Under the pieces are notes generated by a model, which saw nothing but the letters and a program-made list of their open reading frames with translations, made no database searches and was not told the DNA's origin. The translations under genes were made by a program, and so were the position numbers. Positions 14,191-25,169 of a stretch of 64,000 nt of DNA are shown here, one piece after another; positions within the stretch are counted from its first letter, which is position 1, and each line of letters opens with the position of its first letter. This DNA is from Prosapia bicincta (Eukaryota > Arthropoda > Insecta > Hemiptera > Cercopidae). The stretch covers positions 285,092,925 through 285,156,924 of the forward strand of contig JBAIZL010000001.1 of assembly GCA_036971475.1 (NCBI GenBank), read 5' to 3'.

Positions 14191-15544
14191 TCAGGCCCGA
14201 GGCGGTGAAGAGTGCGTTCTTAGTAGCAAGACCCATGGAACCAGTATCCAAGTGTCTTCGACCTTACTGCTTGGACGAGACGAACTCCAACCAGACACAG
14301 CGGTTCCGCTTTTCCAAAACTACTCATGACCAGTAAAAGCTTCCGAAAGGTGAGGTTTCTTACCCCTATACCTCGTCTGATTGGTTCTGTCCAGTTAGTA
14401 CAATCAGACTTTTGAAACGCTGAAAGCTGGCGTCAGAGACAAAGCCCATTTTACCGTGTTTCAGACAACTTTATCCGGTACAATTGTTTTTTAATTACTT
14501 TTTGCTTATAAGATATCGCCATAAGTACTCATTGCTTTGTAAATCCTAGGATTCGAAATAACTCACTAGCTCGTTGATTTTATTTCAAATGACGTCTGGC
14601 GAAACGTCTACATTTGAACTCTACAAATTAATGACTTTCGGAATGAATAACTACTATTTAAGAATACACTTCCCGAGACAAAACGTGTTTGATCGCATTA
14701 AAAGATTTTCTCCAAGTTCTCGGTTAAACGTTTTCACCATTTCATCAGATTTCGTTGCTTCTACCATTAATTTTTTCAAATGATTACTTGAAGTATTAGT
14801 GGGTATTATTTCAAATTAGAAAAATACGTCACATTAATGTTGACAAGCGGTTCTAATTATGTAATATTATGGCCTTTTTCTTAAGCTCATTCATGATCTA
14901 TTTTCAGATGATTGTATATTTGTGGTGCCTGTAATTAATATGTTTAATGTACACAGCGTTGTTTCAAAAAATGTTTTGAGATATTTCATAAGAAGCAAAT
15001 TAATACTAAAGTTTAGTCAACTTTAACTGTTGGGCTAAATTAAGTTGAATACAGTACATTATAATTAATAAGGAATTATTTCATATGTAATTACAGTAAT
15101 TATCGTGATATTATCAATAATGTTATATATAGCATGAACACGGAAATGTCTTGTTGGAAAATCTGTGGCACATCAAACTTGTCCCAAATCTCTGGGATTA
15201 ATACGGAGTGTTAAATTAAACAGATGTAAACCCGGAAGTAGCTTTACAACCGGAAGGAGATGTTTTAGTGACATTTATGCCCTGAACGTAACGGCTTCAT
15301 TATGCAGTTAAATGTTTTTATGTGTGATTTAATGCTTTTCATTTAGGGAACAGTAACTTGCGGGGGAAGTGTACAACACGAAATGTACAACAATGAAATC
15401 GTCCCCGAGAGTTGTGATATTTAAAGTTTATGTAGAAACAAATGTTGATAACGAGCCTTGAACATGGTTTAGTAATAGAACAATATAGGGGCAGTAAGTT
15501 GATAAAAAATTAATTATTAGGTAAAATGCCTCTGACGTTTATTT
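14191..15544. other. No gene seen
   Basis: The first 250 bp are relatively GC-richer and may be unrecognisable non-LTR sequence. The rest is AT-rich and unique. Two ETS-like CCGGAAG motifs sit 18 bp apart at about 15232-15256. Confidence 0.4.
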
Positions 15545-16690
15545 GAAAATAAAATATCTTCGTAGCATAACGATAGTGATAAATATAAAGAATCTTTCTA
15601 GGACGATAATTCCTAATGTTTCTAAGATGTAATAATGACGATAAGTTTAAAATATCTTTTTAAGACAATTATAATAAAAGACCTATGAAAAGTATAAAAT
15701 AATTTTATAGAATAATATATTTATAAGATAATTATAATCTTACGTTAGGTATAACATATCTTTGTAGGATAATAATAATGATAGGTATAAAACATCAGCA
15801 TAAGATAATGATAATAAGAGGATAAATATAAAACATCTTCACAGAATAATATCTTTATGGGATAACTATAAGTATATGTTAAGTATAAAATATCTTTTTA
15901 TGATAACGGTAATGACAAATAAAGACAATCTTTTTATGTAATGATATCATAAATATAAAATATCTTTAGAGGATAGTTATAATGTCAAAGTAAGTATAAA
16001 ATATATTTCTAGGATGGTAATAATAATAGTGATAAGATAAGTATAATTAATCTGTATAGGATAATATCTTTCTGCGATATTAATAAGATAGGCCTAAGTA
16101 TTAGGATATATTTCTAGGATGAGGATATTAGTAAGATAAGTATATAATACCTTTTTAGGATATTGATAATGATAAGAAAGACTTGTAATTGTAAAAGAAG
16201 ATAATTGTAATGATAGTATAAAATATCTTTATAGGACAGTATTAATGTTAAAATTAGTATAAAACATCTTTATATGATAATATCTTTATTGATTAATTAT
16301 AATGATAAGATAAGTAAAAAACGAATTTAAAGGATACTGTCTTTCTAGAGTAATGATAATAATACGTTCGGTATAAAATATTTTTTCAGGATAGAAGAAG
16401 GATACAATTTTTTTCTAAGATGATGATAATGATAGGTTAGACATAAAATATCTTCTAGGATAATGATAATGATAAGACAACCACAAACTATTTTTCTAAG
16501 ATAATGATAATGATTAGATAAGTGTATACATTTTTATAAGATAATGATATTGATAATTTAACTATAAAACATCATTACAGTTGTAACAAAAAAATAGAAT
16601 AAAATATATTTGTACCATAATGATTGTGAGTAAGATAGCGTAAAATATCTTTATACGAAGGTGATAATGATAACGTAAATTAAAATGAGG
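15545..16690. repeat. Degenerate tandem repeat (ATAAAATATCTTT / GATAATGATAATGATAAG)
   Basis: About 20 irregular copies of a theme 'tataaaatatctttttaggataatgataatgataag' spaced roughly 40-65 bp apart. The copies are heavily diverged, so exact unit length is uncertain. No coding potential. Confidence 0.75.
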
Positions 16691-16932
16691 TGAAACTTAA
16701 TGGATCTGAAGTCAATATTAATAAATAGGATAATACTTTTAAAAAGCACAGCGCATTGTGAATTACAGATATTTGTAAGATTTGTAGGATGTGCTTGTCA
16801 TTAAAAATAACAGTTCACAGCATTTGTATTGCAATACATTTATATTGCTGAACATTCCTGCATCAGTTATGTATCCATTAAACCTATAATTTATGTTTTG
16901 AAATTTTCCACTATTTTCATATATATTTATAT

Positions 16933-17153
16933 ATTTTCAAGATTAAATAATATACACTAATTACAGGAATTAATTTATTGAATAATACATTCAAAGCTTT
17001 AGTTGGTTGACATTACCAACATCCTCAGGAATTACTAAGAATCGTCCTTAGTAATTCCTGAGGATGTTGGTAATGTCAACCAACGAAAAGATTTGAATGT
17101 ATTATTCAATAAATTAATCCTGTAATTAGTGTATATTATTTAATCTTGAAAAT
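16933..17153. repeat. Long inverted repeat (hairpin 1), PLE-end type
   Basis: Two 107-bp arms (16933-17039 and 17047-17153) separated by 7 bases, complementary except for a few mismatches and single-base gaps. Reading outward from the centre, each arm has CTGAGGATGTTGG, a loop, CCAAC, then GAAAAG (diverged to CTAAAG in the left arm). The same motif ends the Penelope-like elements elsewhere in the window. It is interpreted as a head-to-head pair of PLE terminal sequences. Confidence 0.9.
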
Positions 17154-18464
17154 AATTCTAACAGGGAAACCTATTTGATATTTTATACATTTATATATAT
17201 ATTACAATATAGACGAATCTTTCAATGCCTATCTAACTATATGGCTGTACAAAAATAGTTATATACTTTTTATTTTTTTTTTTAATGCCTTTTTTATTCT
17301 ATTTTTATTATAACAGGAATTCAATTTTTATGATAAATTTCCTAATTATTTGAATTTATTCTGGCGTTTTTTTAATTCGAGTATTGACTATAGTAATTGT
17401 ATTATACTTTTAGTCAATAATACAACCTACATTACAACCACTTGCCCTAACAGCCAATTCTACAGGAGCCCGTAATGGCACTTTAAATAGTAATGCAATA
17501 AAAGAATTGTTCTTGTAAGTGACTGACAAGAACAGATGAAACATGTTTACGAAAGAATGAAAAGTAATACAATATTTTGTCATAGATGGCATAGTAGTAC
17601 TGTAATCAATAGATGCCAAAATAAATCCTTTATTACTCCAAAACGTACCTTTCAAATTCCATTTAATAAAGTCGTTAAATAAGTTGTCAATTATCACAAC
17701 TATTCATTTAGTATTAATAGATTTAGAATTTATTTTAATAATAATATTATTAAAATGTTAAAACACATTATTAAAAATATATGTTAAACACTTTAAAATG
17801 ACACAATTACGTATGCTACATTGAAATTATCAATGAAACAAAACACTCTAGAGACAAAACCAACATGAAGAAGTCTTTGTAAACGAAGAGCTTGAGTAAA
17901 ACAATAGAAGAACCGTGTTCGACGATATCCTGTCAGTAGATTTCCCCCTGGACCGAACTTTAGGCTAAGAACTTGAGTAATTAACCAGTGTAAAGACGTC
18001 CCGTTGATATTCCCGTGAATAACGATTACTTGTCTTACGTAGGCCTAATCGTTGTGCGACTTTCCGACCTTGAGCGGGTGACTTTACGCACAATTACACT
18101 TAAGGAAATGGAACTTTGTCCAGGTAAGGCACTAATAAATATTGATTTCATTAAAAATATTTATGAAAATGGTTTTTTAAAAAAAAACGTTCTACTGTAG
18201 TAAATGCTGTTAAAGATTCCATTTTTTCATTACTTTTTCAAAAACGTAGTTTTTCGAAGTGTTTTTACTTTTTTCACAGATTTTACTACCCGTAAAAAGA
18301 TACAATTTCAAGTCAGATGGTAATAATAAGTGATATTAACTCAGTAAAATGGTATTAATTCGGCAAATGGTAGGAAGGAGACGCCAAAATCTTCCGAGTA
18401 AAGCCGATCTAGTGAAACAAGTTACATGTTTACATATCATTGTTTGTTTCGTTATATATTTAAG
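17154..18464. other. No gene seen
   Basis: AT-rich unique sequence. A 95-codon open frame on the - strand (17410-17697) and a 61-codon one on the + strand (18015-18200) have no recognisable motif and are probably chance. Confidence 0.45.
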
Positions 18465-18484
18465 TTCCTTCTATTAGTACACAA

Positions 18485-18555
<71 letters not shown>

Positions 18556-18670
18556 CAAAAATTTTAATCATTAATAAAACTCTTTTTATTCATTCGCTCA
18601 AGTTCAAATAGGTTTTTTCTAGTAATGGATGCCACTTGATATTAATTGGCAACAGACTACCCTGTTTTCG
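18465..18670 (+). repeat. Dispersed repeat, copy 2 (truncated), with (CT)n(TA)n
   Basis: It matches the start of the dispersed repeat at 10965 and 57060: 'gttccttctattag', a CT tract, a TA tract (18487-18552), 'agttcaaaaattttaatcattaataaaactc', and 'gccacttgatatt'. The internal CT/TA tract has expanded into a compound microsatellite here, while it is short in the other copies. Confidence 0.65.
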
Positions 18671-19040
18671 CGTCATCTTCTTTGTTTCCAAGAGACTTAT
18701 ATCAGTTTAATTCAAAATCGCGTGCCTCTACCTAAATCTCCGGTGTCGCATTAATGGACTGATGTCGATGGCAACACCAGATAAGGGCATATTCAAACTA
18801 TTAAAAACAGGTCTAGGCCTTTACTTAATTTACAAGCTTTCATCCAATGTGGGCGATTTTTAACCCTTGAGCTACAAATCTCAATATCTCTCTATGGGCT
18901 TTTAAAACCACCATCATCAACCCCTTATATTCCCACAGATATGATTTTCCTTATTTTCAACCCTTACCCTGTACCCCCCTTTCCATAGTTCAATTTGTCT
19001 GCTATTGTCACGTTCTTAAATTAAACGCAGATAAAAGAGT
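18671..19040. other. No gene seen
   Basis: Unique sequence between the dispersed repeat and the 48-bp array; no feature recognised. Confidence 0.5.
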
Positions 19041-19691
19041 TTAGCGTACTTTTACGACTTTGCGGTGTTTATCGTAAGCACAAATCTTCATTGCTTTTCG
19101 ATAGATTGTTCTGTGTTGCGTTTCACGAGACAGCCTCACGGCTTTTCGATAGATTGTTCTTTGCTGCGTATCCCGAGACAGCTTCAAGGCTTTTCGATAG
19201 ATTGTTCTGTGTTGCGTTTCACGAGACAGCCTCACGGCTTTTCGATAGATTGTTCTTAGCTGCGTATCCCGAGACAGCTTCAAGGCTTTTCGATAGATTG
19301 TTCTGTGTTGCGTTTCACGAGACAGCCTCACGGCTTTTCGATAGATTGTTCTGTGTTGCGTTTCACGAGACAGCCTCGCGGCTTTTCGATAGATTGTTCT
19401 TTGTTGCGTTTCTCGAGACAGCCTCACGGCTTTTCGATAGATTGTTCTTTGTTGCGTTTCACGAGACAGCCTCACGGCTTTTCGATAGATTGTTCTGTGT
19501 TGCGTTTCACGAGACAGCCTCACGGCTTTTCGATAGATTGTTCTTTGTTGCGTTTCTCGAGACAGCCTCGCGGCTTTTCGATAGATTGTTCTTTGTTGCG
19601 TTTCTCGAGACAGCCTCACGGCTTTTCGATAGATTGTTCTTTGCTGAGTATCCCGAGACAGCTTCAAGGCTTCTACCTGAGTAGAATTCAA
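19041..19691 (-). CDS. Hypothetical basic 16-residue-repeat ORF (48-bp tandem array)
   Basis: Twelve to thirteen tandem 48-bp units keep an uninterrupted 216-codon - strand frame from ATG at 19691 to a stop at 19041. Each unit encodes a 16-residue basic repeat of the type KAVRLSRETQHRTIYR, with a second variant KALKLSRDTQQRTIYR. The last repeat is strongly diverged (KAMKICAYDKHRKVVK) yet still aligns residue by residue. Differences between units on this strand are largely synonymous (CGT/CGA/CGG, CAA/CAG, ACG/ACT) or conservative (V/L, R/K, E/D), which hints that this strand was once translated. Against this, 48 is a multiple of three, so other frames are also open. I recognise no family, and no promoter or splice evidence is visible. 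It may simply be a minisatellite. Confidence 0.25.
   Translation of the reverse strand: MNSTQVEALKLSRDTQQRTIYRKAVRLSRETQQRTIYRKAARLSRETQQRTIYRKAVRLSRETQHRTIYRKAVRLSRETQQRTIYRKAVRLSRETQQRTIYRKAARLSRETQHRTIYRKAVRLSRETQHRTIYRKALKLSRDTQLRTIYRKAVRLSRETQHRTIYRKALKLSRDTQQRTIYRKAVRLSRETQHRTIYRKAMKICAYDKHRKVVKVR
19085..19672. repeat. 48-bp tandem minisatellite
   Basis: Units begin with GCTTTTCGATAGATTGTTCT at 19093, 19141, 19189 and onward every 48 bp. Two main variants differ at clustered positions (GTGTTGCGTTTCACGAG against GCTGCGTATCCCGAG). Confidence 0.97.
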
Positions 19692-20394
19692 TGTTAGTTA
19701 TAAGCACTTAGTGAACGTTAAATATAGTTGTTTAAATTAAAACTATTTATATTTGAAATTCTATTTAAGAATATTATTAAACTAAAATTTAATTCTTCAT
19801 GACTAATATACCAAGACAACCCATGACTATTCAAGAGAATTAAAAATAGGATGAGGGCCAAAAGTTTACAAGAAAAACTTTTAAATCTGAAAATTTTATT
19901 GCATTATTCCCAATATTCACTATTGCAAGTCTGTTTTAGAAAGTATTGAAATCAATAAACAGAAAGGCTTAAAGGCAGGGGAACGATGTGTGAATCGCAA
20001 ACAATAAACATACAATTGATAAAATATAGTAAACAAAACCATTCATTTAGTCGTTATATGCTAAATAAAAGCCTATTATACAGTTACAACGGTACGAAAA
20101 TCCAAAAAATTTCGCAGTTAGTAAATGTAAACTACATTTAAACAATAAATCCTTATTGAAACCGGTAAAGCTGTAAACCTTTTCGAAACAACCGAGGCGT
20201 CATTTGAGGGTTATAAACCAGCCATTTTCCCCACCTAAAAAGTTTGCTTTGCATAGAAGGTTACATTTATTTGACACTACGCATTACATTTTAAAATACG
20301 TTGTAGAATATATTTAATTGAGATCACAAAATATGTATACTTGTGTAACAATGAAAAAAACAAAAGCAATACAAATATAAGAATAAGTTATTGA
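19692..20394. other. No gene seen
   Basis: AT-rich unique sequence with no recognised feature. Confidence 0.5.
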
Positions 20395-21190
20395 TATATA
20401 CAATTCAAAGCTTTTCATTGAAAAACAGTACCAACATATTCAGGAATAATAAGGAAAAACAACCATACAAGTGTTAGCTAGATCCAACAGTGTTCAAAAT
20501 CTGTTACAATGTTGTCAAATTTATTAATTTGCTGCCTTAACATTACGTATATTAAATATAGTGTCAAAATTTATTTTATCTGTTTATTTATCAATTTGTT
20601 ATTAGTATTATATTTATGTATTTCTAAAGCCTCATAAATATTCATTCTTAAGCCTTTGTTAATTCCTTTCATAAGTATCATATCATCTATATTAGGAAGT
20701 AGATGGTTATTATTGATACAATTATTAGCAAAATTCGATTTATATTTGTCTGGGTTTTAATAAGCATTGAAATGCTCTTTATATCTATCTTTAAGCTTAT
20801 TCTTAGTATCCTCTATATAACCTTTACAATAATAGCATTCTAATTTATATATACCATTTTTTCATGTATATTAGTTATTTTATTATTATTATTCATTATA
20901 TTTATTCATTTTTTATTAGTTTTATATGTAAGTTAGTACCCCTAAAGAATTTGGTGATATTTTTATATCAGTAAGTTTAAATTATGTATTGTTTTATTAT
21001 CATTATTTTGGAAAATGAAATTATTATGTTGTTTTATTTTAATATTATGACTAGGTTTATCTAAAGTTTTTTAATAACCGTTCTCTATTGCTATTTGATA
21101 AATAGTGTTATTCTCTCTAATTTTATTTTCATTATTCATTGGTATTTTACACGATCTGTATAATAAATTGTATAATGCCGATATTTTTTG
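20395..21190 (-). pseudogene. Penelope-like element fragment, C-terminal RT and GIY-YIG endonuclease
   Basis: Read on the - strand, about 21180-21060 gives YNLLYRSCKIPMNNENK followed by NTIYQIAIENGY, matching the post-RT region of the better preserved PLE at 36.5-38.7 kb. About 20870-20770 gives KLECYYCKGYIEDTKNKLKDRYKEH, the GIY-YIG endonuclease core with the conserved Arg and a zinc-type Cys pair. The tail to about 20520 matches the C-terminus of that PLE. The 3' noncoding end (about 20400-20450) holds the shared CTGAATATG...TCAATGAAAAGC motif. The 5' part (most of RT) is missing and the fragment runs into a GT microsatellite. Stops and frameshifts make it inactive. Confidence 0.82.
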
Positions 21191-21200
21191 CTTATATAGA

Positions 21201-21345
21201 TGTTTGTGTGTGTGTGTGTGTGTTTGTTTGTTTCTGTGTGTGTGTGTTTTGTGTGTGTGTGTGTGTGTGAGTGTGTGTGTGTGTGTGTTTCTATGTGTGC
21301 GTGTGTGTGTGTTTCTATGTGTGCGTGTGTGTGTGTTTTTAGGTG
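21201..21345. repeat. Imperfect (GT)n microsatellite
   Basis: GT-rich run with interspersed TTTGTTTC, TTTCTATG and GC interruptions. Confidence 0.95.
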
Positions 21346-22350
21346 TAATTAACTTTTTTTAATAAATTTATAAATTTTAATTATTATTAATATAATTTTT
21401 GTCACAATAAAAAATCCCTACAAAGCATGTATACATTTATCTACAAACATAAAAACATATAACGCTTTGTAAAAACGTTTTTAATAAACGTTTAAATGCA
21501 AATAACGCAAATTGAGAAAAATTGATTTAGTTTTATTTTCTTTCCAGGCGAAAAACCTATTAACCTCAAAAAAAAAATCGCTAAGTATAAAAATGTTATC
21601 AAAAATTAATTTTACTCAAAGTCATTGGAAAAAATCCAGTTTTTGGACATTTATAAATTTAAATATATGTGTGTTTTTTTTATAATACTGTGAAAATTAG
21701 GTATAAAATTACAAATTATTACATTTCCAAATATTATATCATCATATCAAGAAACAAAAATACACAGATGTTGAAAAAATGTTACACTTATATAAACATT
21801 ACAAAAATAGCTTTTTTGTTCTAGAAATGCTTCATCGTAACATGTGCTTATAAATTTGTCTCTTTACTAAACAGTATTTATTGATATTTGTGTACCATTG
21901 ATATTGTTGATCCGAGATTTTATAAACAGCCCCTATATTACTTAAATCGGGAAACTGGTTAATTTAATACCAAGGATTGACCGACTGAACGGACAAACAG
22001 TTCCTAATTGCCAGACTCTTCGAGCTGTCAAGTAAGAATCCTGAATAAAAATAGTTCAATTTTACGTAGAGTTTGTTACTCGAGTAGTTGGTTCTTTTGA
22101 CAAACTCCGACCTCAGTCTAGTCACAGTTTTCACAGTTTATACTTTTATAGTTACCTATTGCAGTAGCTACCAATTTGTTGCTTATTTTGAAAACTTTAC
22201 AATCATTCTCATGATTTAATATTTGAAAGAACACATATAAAAGCAAAAGGTTTTCGTACCTATGACATATTAAACAGACACAAAATATGCTTGCCATTAA
22301 AACATCCTTAAGTTTATTATTAAAAGATTTGAAATTTTTATTATTTAATT
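21346..22350. other. No gene seen
   Basis: Very AT-rich unique sequence; no feature recognised. Confidence 0.5.
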
Positions 22351-22563
22351 AAATAAATGAAATCTCTATACCACAAATGACTTTTTCTTTTATTTAAAAC
22401 CTTATGTACATTTCAACTGCATAGCAATCATCCTTAGAGGTAAATAACAATAACAACAATTAAAAGAAAAAAGAGAAAAAAAAGATTGCTATGCAAATGA
22501 AACGTACATAAGGTTTTAAATAAAAGAAAAAGTCATTTGTGGTACAGAGGTATCATTTATTTT
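22351..22563. repeat. Long inverted repeat (hairpin 2), PLE-end type
   Basis: Arms of about 79 bp (22351-22429 and 22484-22563) around a 54-bp A-rich spacer. Outward from the centre each arm reads GATTGCTATGCA, then (A/G)(A/T)TGAAA, GTACATAAGG, TTTTAAATAAAAGAAAAAGTC. The left arm is preceded by CCTCTAAGGAT. A partial third copy of the arm lies at about 51679-51712. Confidence 0.9.
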
Positions 22564-22691
22564 ATTAAACATTACGTTACAGTTGTTTTATACAGTTTTT
22601 ATTTTGTACTATTTTTCAAATTTTTTCCAATATATTTTTTCTTTTTTAGATCTGAGTCTTAAATGATGATCAACGTGTATTTTGTAGAAGT

Positions 22692-23328
22692 AACTATAGG
22701 CCTTTACAAAATATAGGCCTTTACAAAATATAGGCCTTTACAAAATATAGGTCTTCACAAAATATAGGCCTTTACAAAATATAGGCCTTTACAAAATATA
22801 GGCCTTTACAAAATATAGGCCTTTACAAAATATAGGCCTTTGCAAAATATAGGCCTTTACAAAATATAGGTCTTTACAAAATATAGGTCTCTACAAAATA
22901 TAGGCCTTTACAAAATATAGGCCTTTACAAAATATAGGACTCTACAAAATATAGGCCTTTACAAAATATAGGCCTTTGCAAAATATAGGTCTTTACAAAA
23001 TATAGGCCTTTACAAAATATAGGCCTGTACAAAATATAGGCCTTTGCAAAATATAGGCCTTTACGAAATATAGGCCTTTACAAAATATAGGCCTTTACAA
23101 AATATAGGCCTTTACAAAATATAGGCCTTTACAAAATATAGGCCTTTACAAAATATAGGCCTTTGCAAAATATAGGCCTTTACAAAATATAGGACTTTAC
23201 AAAATATAGGCCTTTACAAAATATAGGCCTCTACAAAATATAGGCCTTTACAAAATATAGGCCTTTACAAAATATAGGTCTTTACAAAATATAGGCCTTT
23301 ACAAAATATAGGCCTTTATAAGTCTCAA
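22692..23328. repeat. 17-bp tandem array (TATAGGCCTTTACAAAA)
   Basis: About 37 contiguous copies of a 17-bp unit centred on the palindrome AGGCCT. Point variants (AGGTCT, AGGACT, TTTGC, TCTAC) are scattered. No spacers separate units, so it is not a CRISPR. Confidence 0.98.
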
Positions 23329-23363
23329 ACTTGTAATTAAATTCTCTTCTCTGTGACAAGCTC

Positions 23364-24230
23364 TTGTTCTTTAAGACTTTGGCCTCATTAGAGTCCAGTT
23401 TTAAAAAAATTACGTATCAAACAATTTTGACGGAAAAACTAGGTTACCGAAAAGTGTGGGTGCCAAAAATGTTGACCGAAGTTCACAAAGAAAATCGCGT
23501 GAAAAGTGCCCAAAAGTTTTTGGAACGTTTCAACAGAGAGGGGGAGGAGTTTTTGGACTCAATTGTGACTGGCGATGGAACGTGGACTTACCACCACACA
23601 CCTGAGTCCAAACAGCAATCCATGACATGGCGTCACTCCACATCACCTCGCGTCAAAAAATTTCGCCAAAAAATCTCTGCAAAACAAAATCATGGCAACC
23701 GTTTTTTGGGACCGTAAAGGAGTTCTTCTTGTCGAATTTTTACCTAATGGCACCGCAATTAACGCTGCTCGGTATTGTGAAACCCTAAGAAAGCTTCGAA
23801 GAGCGATCCAAAACAAGCGCCGAGGAAGATTGAGCAAGGGAGTCTGATTGTTGCACGACAATGCTCGGCCCCACACTGCGACGGTCACCACCGCGCTCCT
23901 GGATTCCTTTAAATGGGACGTTCTTATCCATCCTGCTTACAGCCCTGATCTGGGACCGAACGATTTCTATCTTTTCCTTTACCTGAAGCAACATTTGGCT
24001 GGAAAACGCTTCGAGACGGATGAAGAAGTCCAGGAAGAGGTGGAGAAATGAATGCAGTCACAGGCGGGAGACTTCTACGACCAAGGCATTAAGAGGCTCA
24101 TTCCCCGGCTAAGCAAGTGCTTAGATGTTGACAGGGACTACGTTGGAAAATATTTTATATATATACTTACTTCATGTAACTCCATGTACTTTTTTATTAA
24201 CATAAAATTTTCCTGCTTTTTAAAATGAAA
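23364..24230 (+). pseudogene. Mariner transposase (DD34D), disrupted
   Basis: This would cut and paste the element through a DDE/D catalytic domain. The C-terminal two thirds are recognisable. Catalytic Asp 1 is in TGDGTW (family TGDETW), Asp 2 in LHDNARPHTA (about 23860) and Asp 3 in YSPDLGPNDF (about 23965). There are 34 residues between Asp 2 and Asp 3, the mariner spacing. The frame shifts near 23685, a TGA stop lies at about 23845 just before LHDN, and another TGA at 24049 replaces what is normally Trp. A three-residue gap in GYRKVWVPK also looks like a deletion. The N-terminal DNA-binding domain is absent, so the gene is dead although all three acidic positions survive. Confidence 0.88.
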
Positions 24231-24260
24231 ACTGTCTTTAATTTTTGGACAACCCTCGTA
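23364..24260 (+). mobile_element. Mariner element, 5'-truncated
   Basis: It ends in a mariner-type terminal inverted repeat (GGACAACCCTCG, 24248-24258) followed by TA, the expected target duplication. The 5' end, including the N-terminal helix-turn-helix half of the gene and the left TIR, is gone; the element begins right after the 17-bp array. Confidence 0.88.
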
Positions 24261-24467
24261 TTTCAAGGCCGATGATTTATTCCAAGTCTAAATGTATGTA
24301 TTGTCTTTAAAATAAGGCAATAAATTGATAATAATAGACTAAGTCTCCGGCCTTATGTAAAATGTGTTCAATTTCTAACAGTAATTATTCCTGACAAAGG
24401 CCAATTCCCGTCCATCCTCTGGTGTCGTGACTGCTTCGAGAACACCCGTCATCACCCTCACTCATAT

Positions 24468-25169
24468 TAAAGTACACTAAAACTCCAATTATCCTATCTA
24501 CGACTATCTGAATCTCTTTCAAGTTTTGCAAAAAAATATTGAGGCGGAAACTACGATTTCCTAAATAATAATTATGTGTGGTATTGGCCTTTTCTTCGCG
24601 AAGCCATTGTAGACCAAGAGCAAACATTATTTTCGCCTACATTACCAGTCCTGGTACTTTTTCGGAACGGTCTGTTGTGTTTGTGAGTGGGTTTCGTCGT
24701 TCACCATGTCTTTTAAAAGGAAAACGAGTTTTCTTACCGTTAGTGGATAAACTAATTATAAATAAACCAGATAAAGGAGTTATTAATAAACAGTGTGCTG
24801 AGATGTACAGCGTTGGACAATCAACGATTTCAGACATTATAAGAAAATATCTGCACTTTTAAACTTAGTCTCAATGCTTGAAAATGGAGGTTCTTCAGAA
24901 AAATCAATGAAAGCAGCAAAACTTAGAAGATGCCATTTTCAACAATGTTCTATGCCAACCCCGATTTTGGGTCCTATTCCTTGTTAATAAGCAATCTTAG
25001 CACAGAGGCTTGGGAAAATACAGTTTGTTCTCCCATTTGCAACATACGAAAGTAATTTATTAAAATCAACCATTTTTTCGAAACAAAATCCAATTATCCA
25101 AATTTTTAATAATCCGAATCGGTTCCCAGTCCCAATTGATTTGGATAATTAGAATAGACTATTACTGTA
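24468..25169 (+). mobile_element. Tigger/pogo-like remnant with CENP-B type HTH
   Basis: The + strand around 24700-24850 reads a CENP-B/pogo N-terminal helix-turn-helix (FLPLVDKLII, DKGVINKQ, AEMYSVGQSTISDI), the domain by which pogo-group transposases bind their ends. The catalytic domain is missing. Ends are inverted: left TAAAGTACACTAAAACTCCAATTATCC, right the complement of TACAGTAATAG...CTAATTATCC, each abutting TA. Size is about 0.7 kb against 2-3 kb for a complete Tigger, so this is an internally deleted, decayed copy. Confidence 0.65.

Noticed and set aside
22692..23328. CRISPR-like array
   Set aside because: The 17-bp units are contiguous, without unique spacers, in a eukaryotic context. 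The 48-, 64- and 50-bp arrays were rejected for the same reason.
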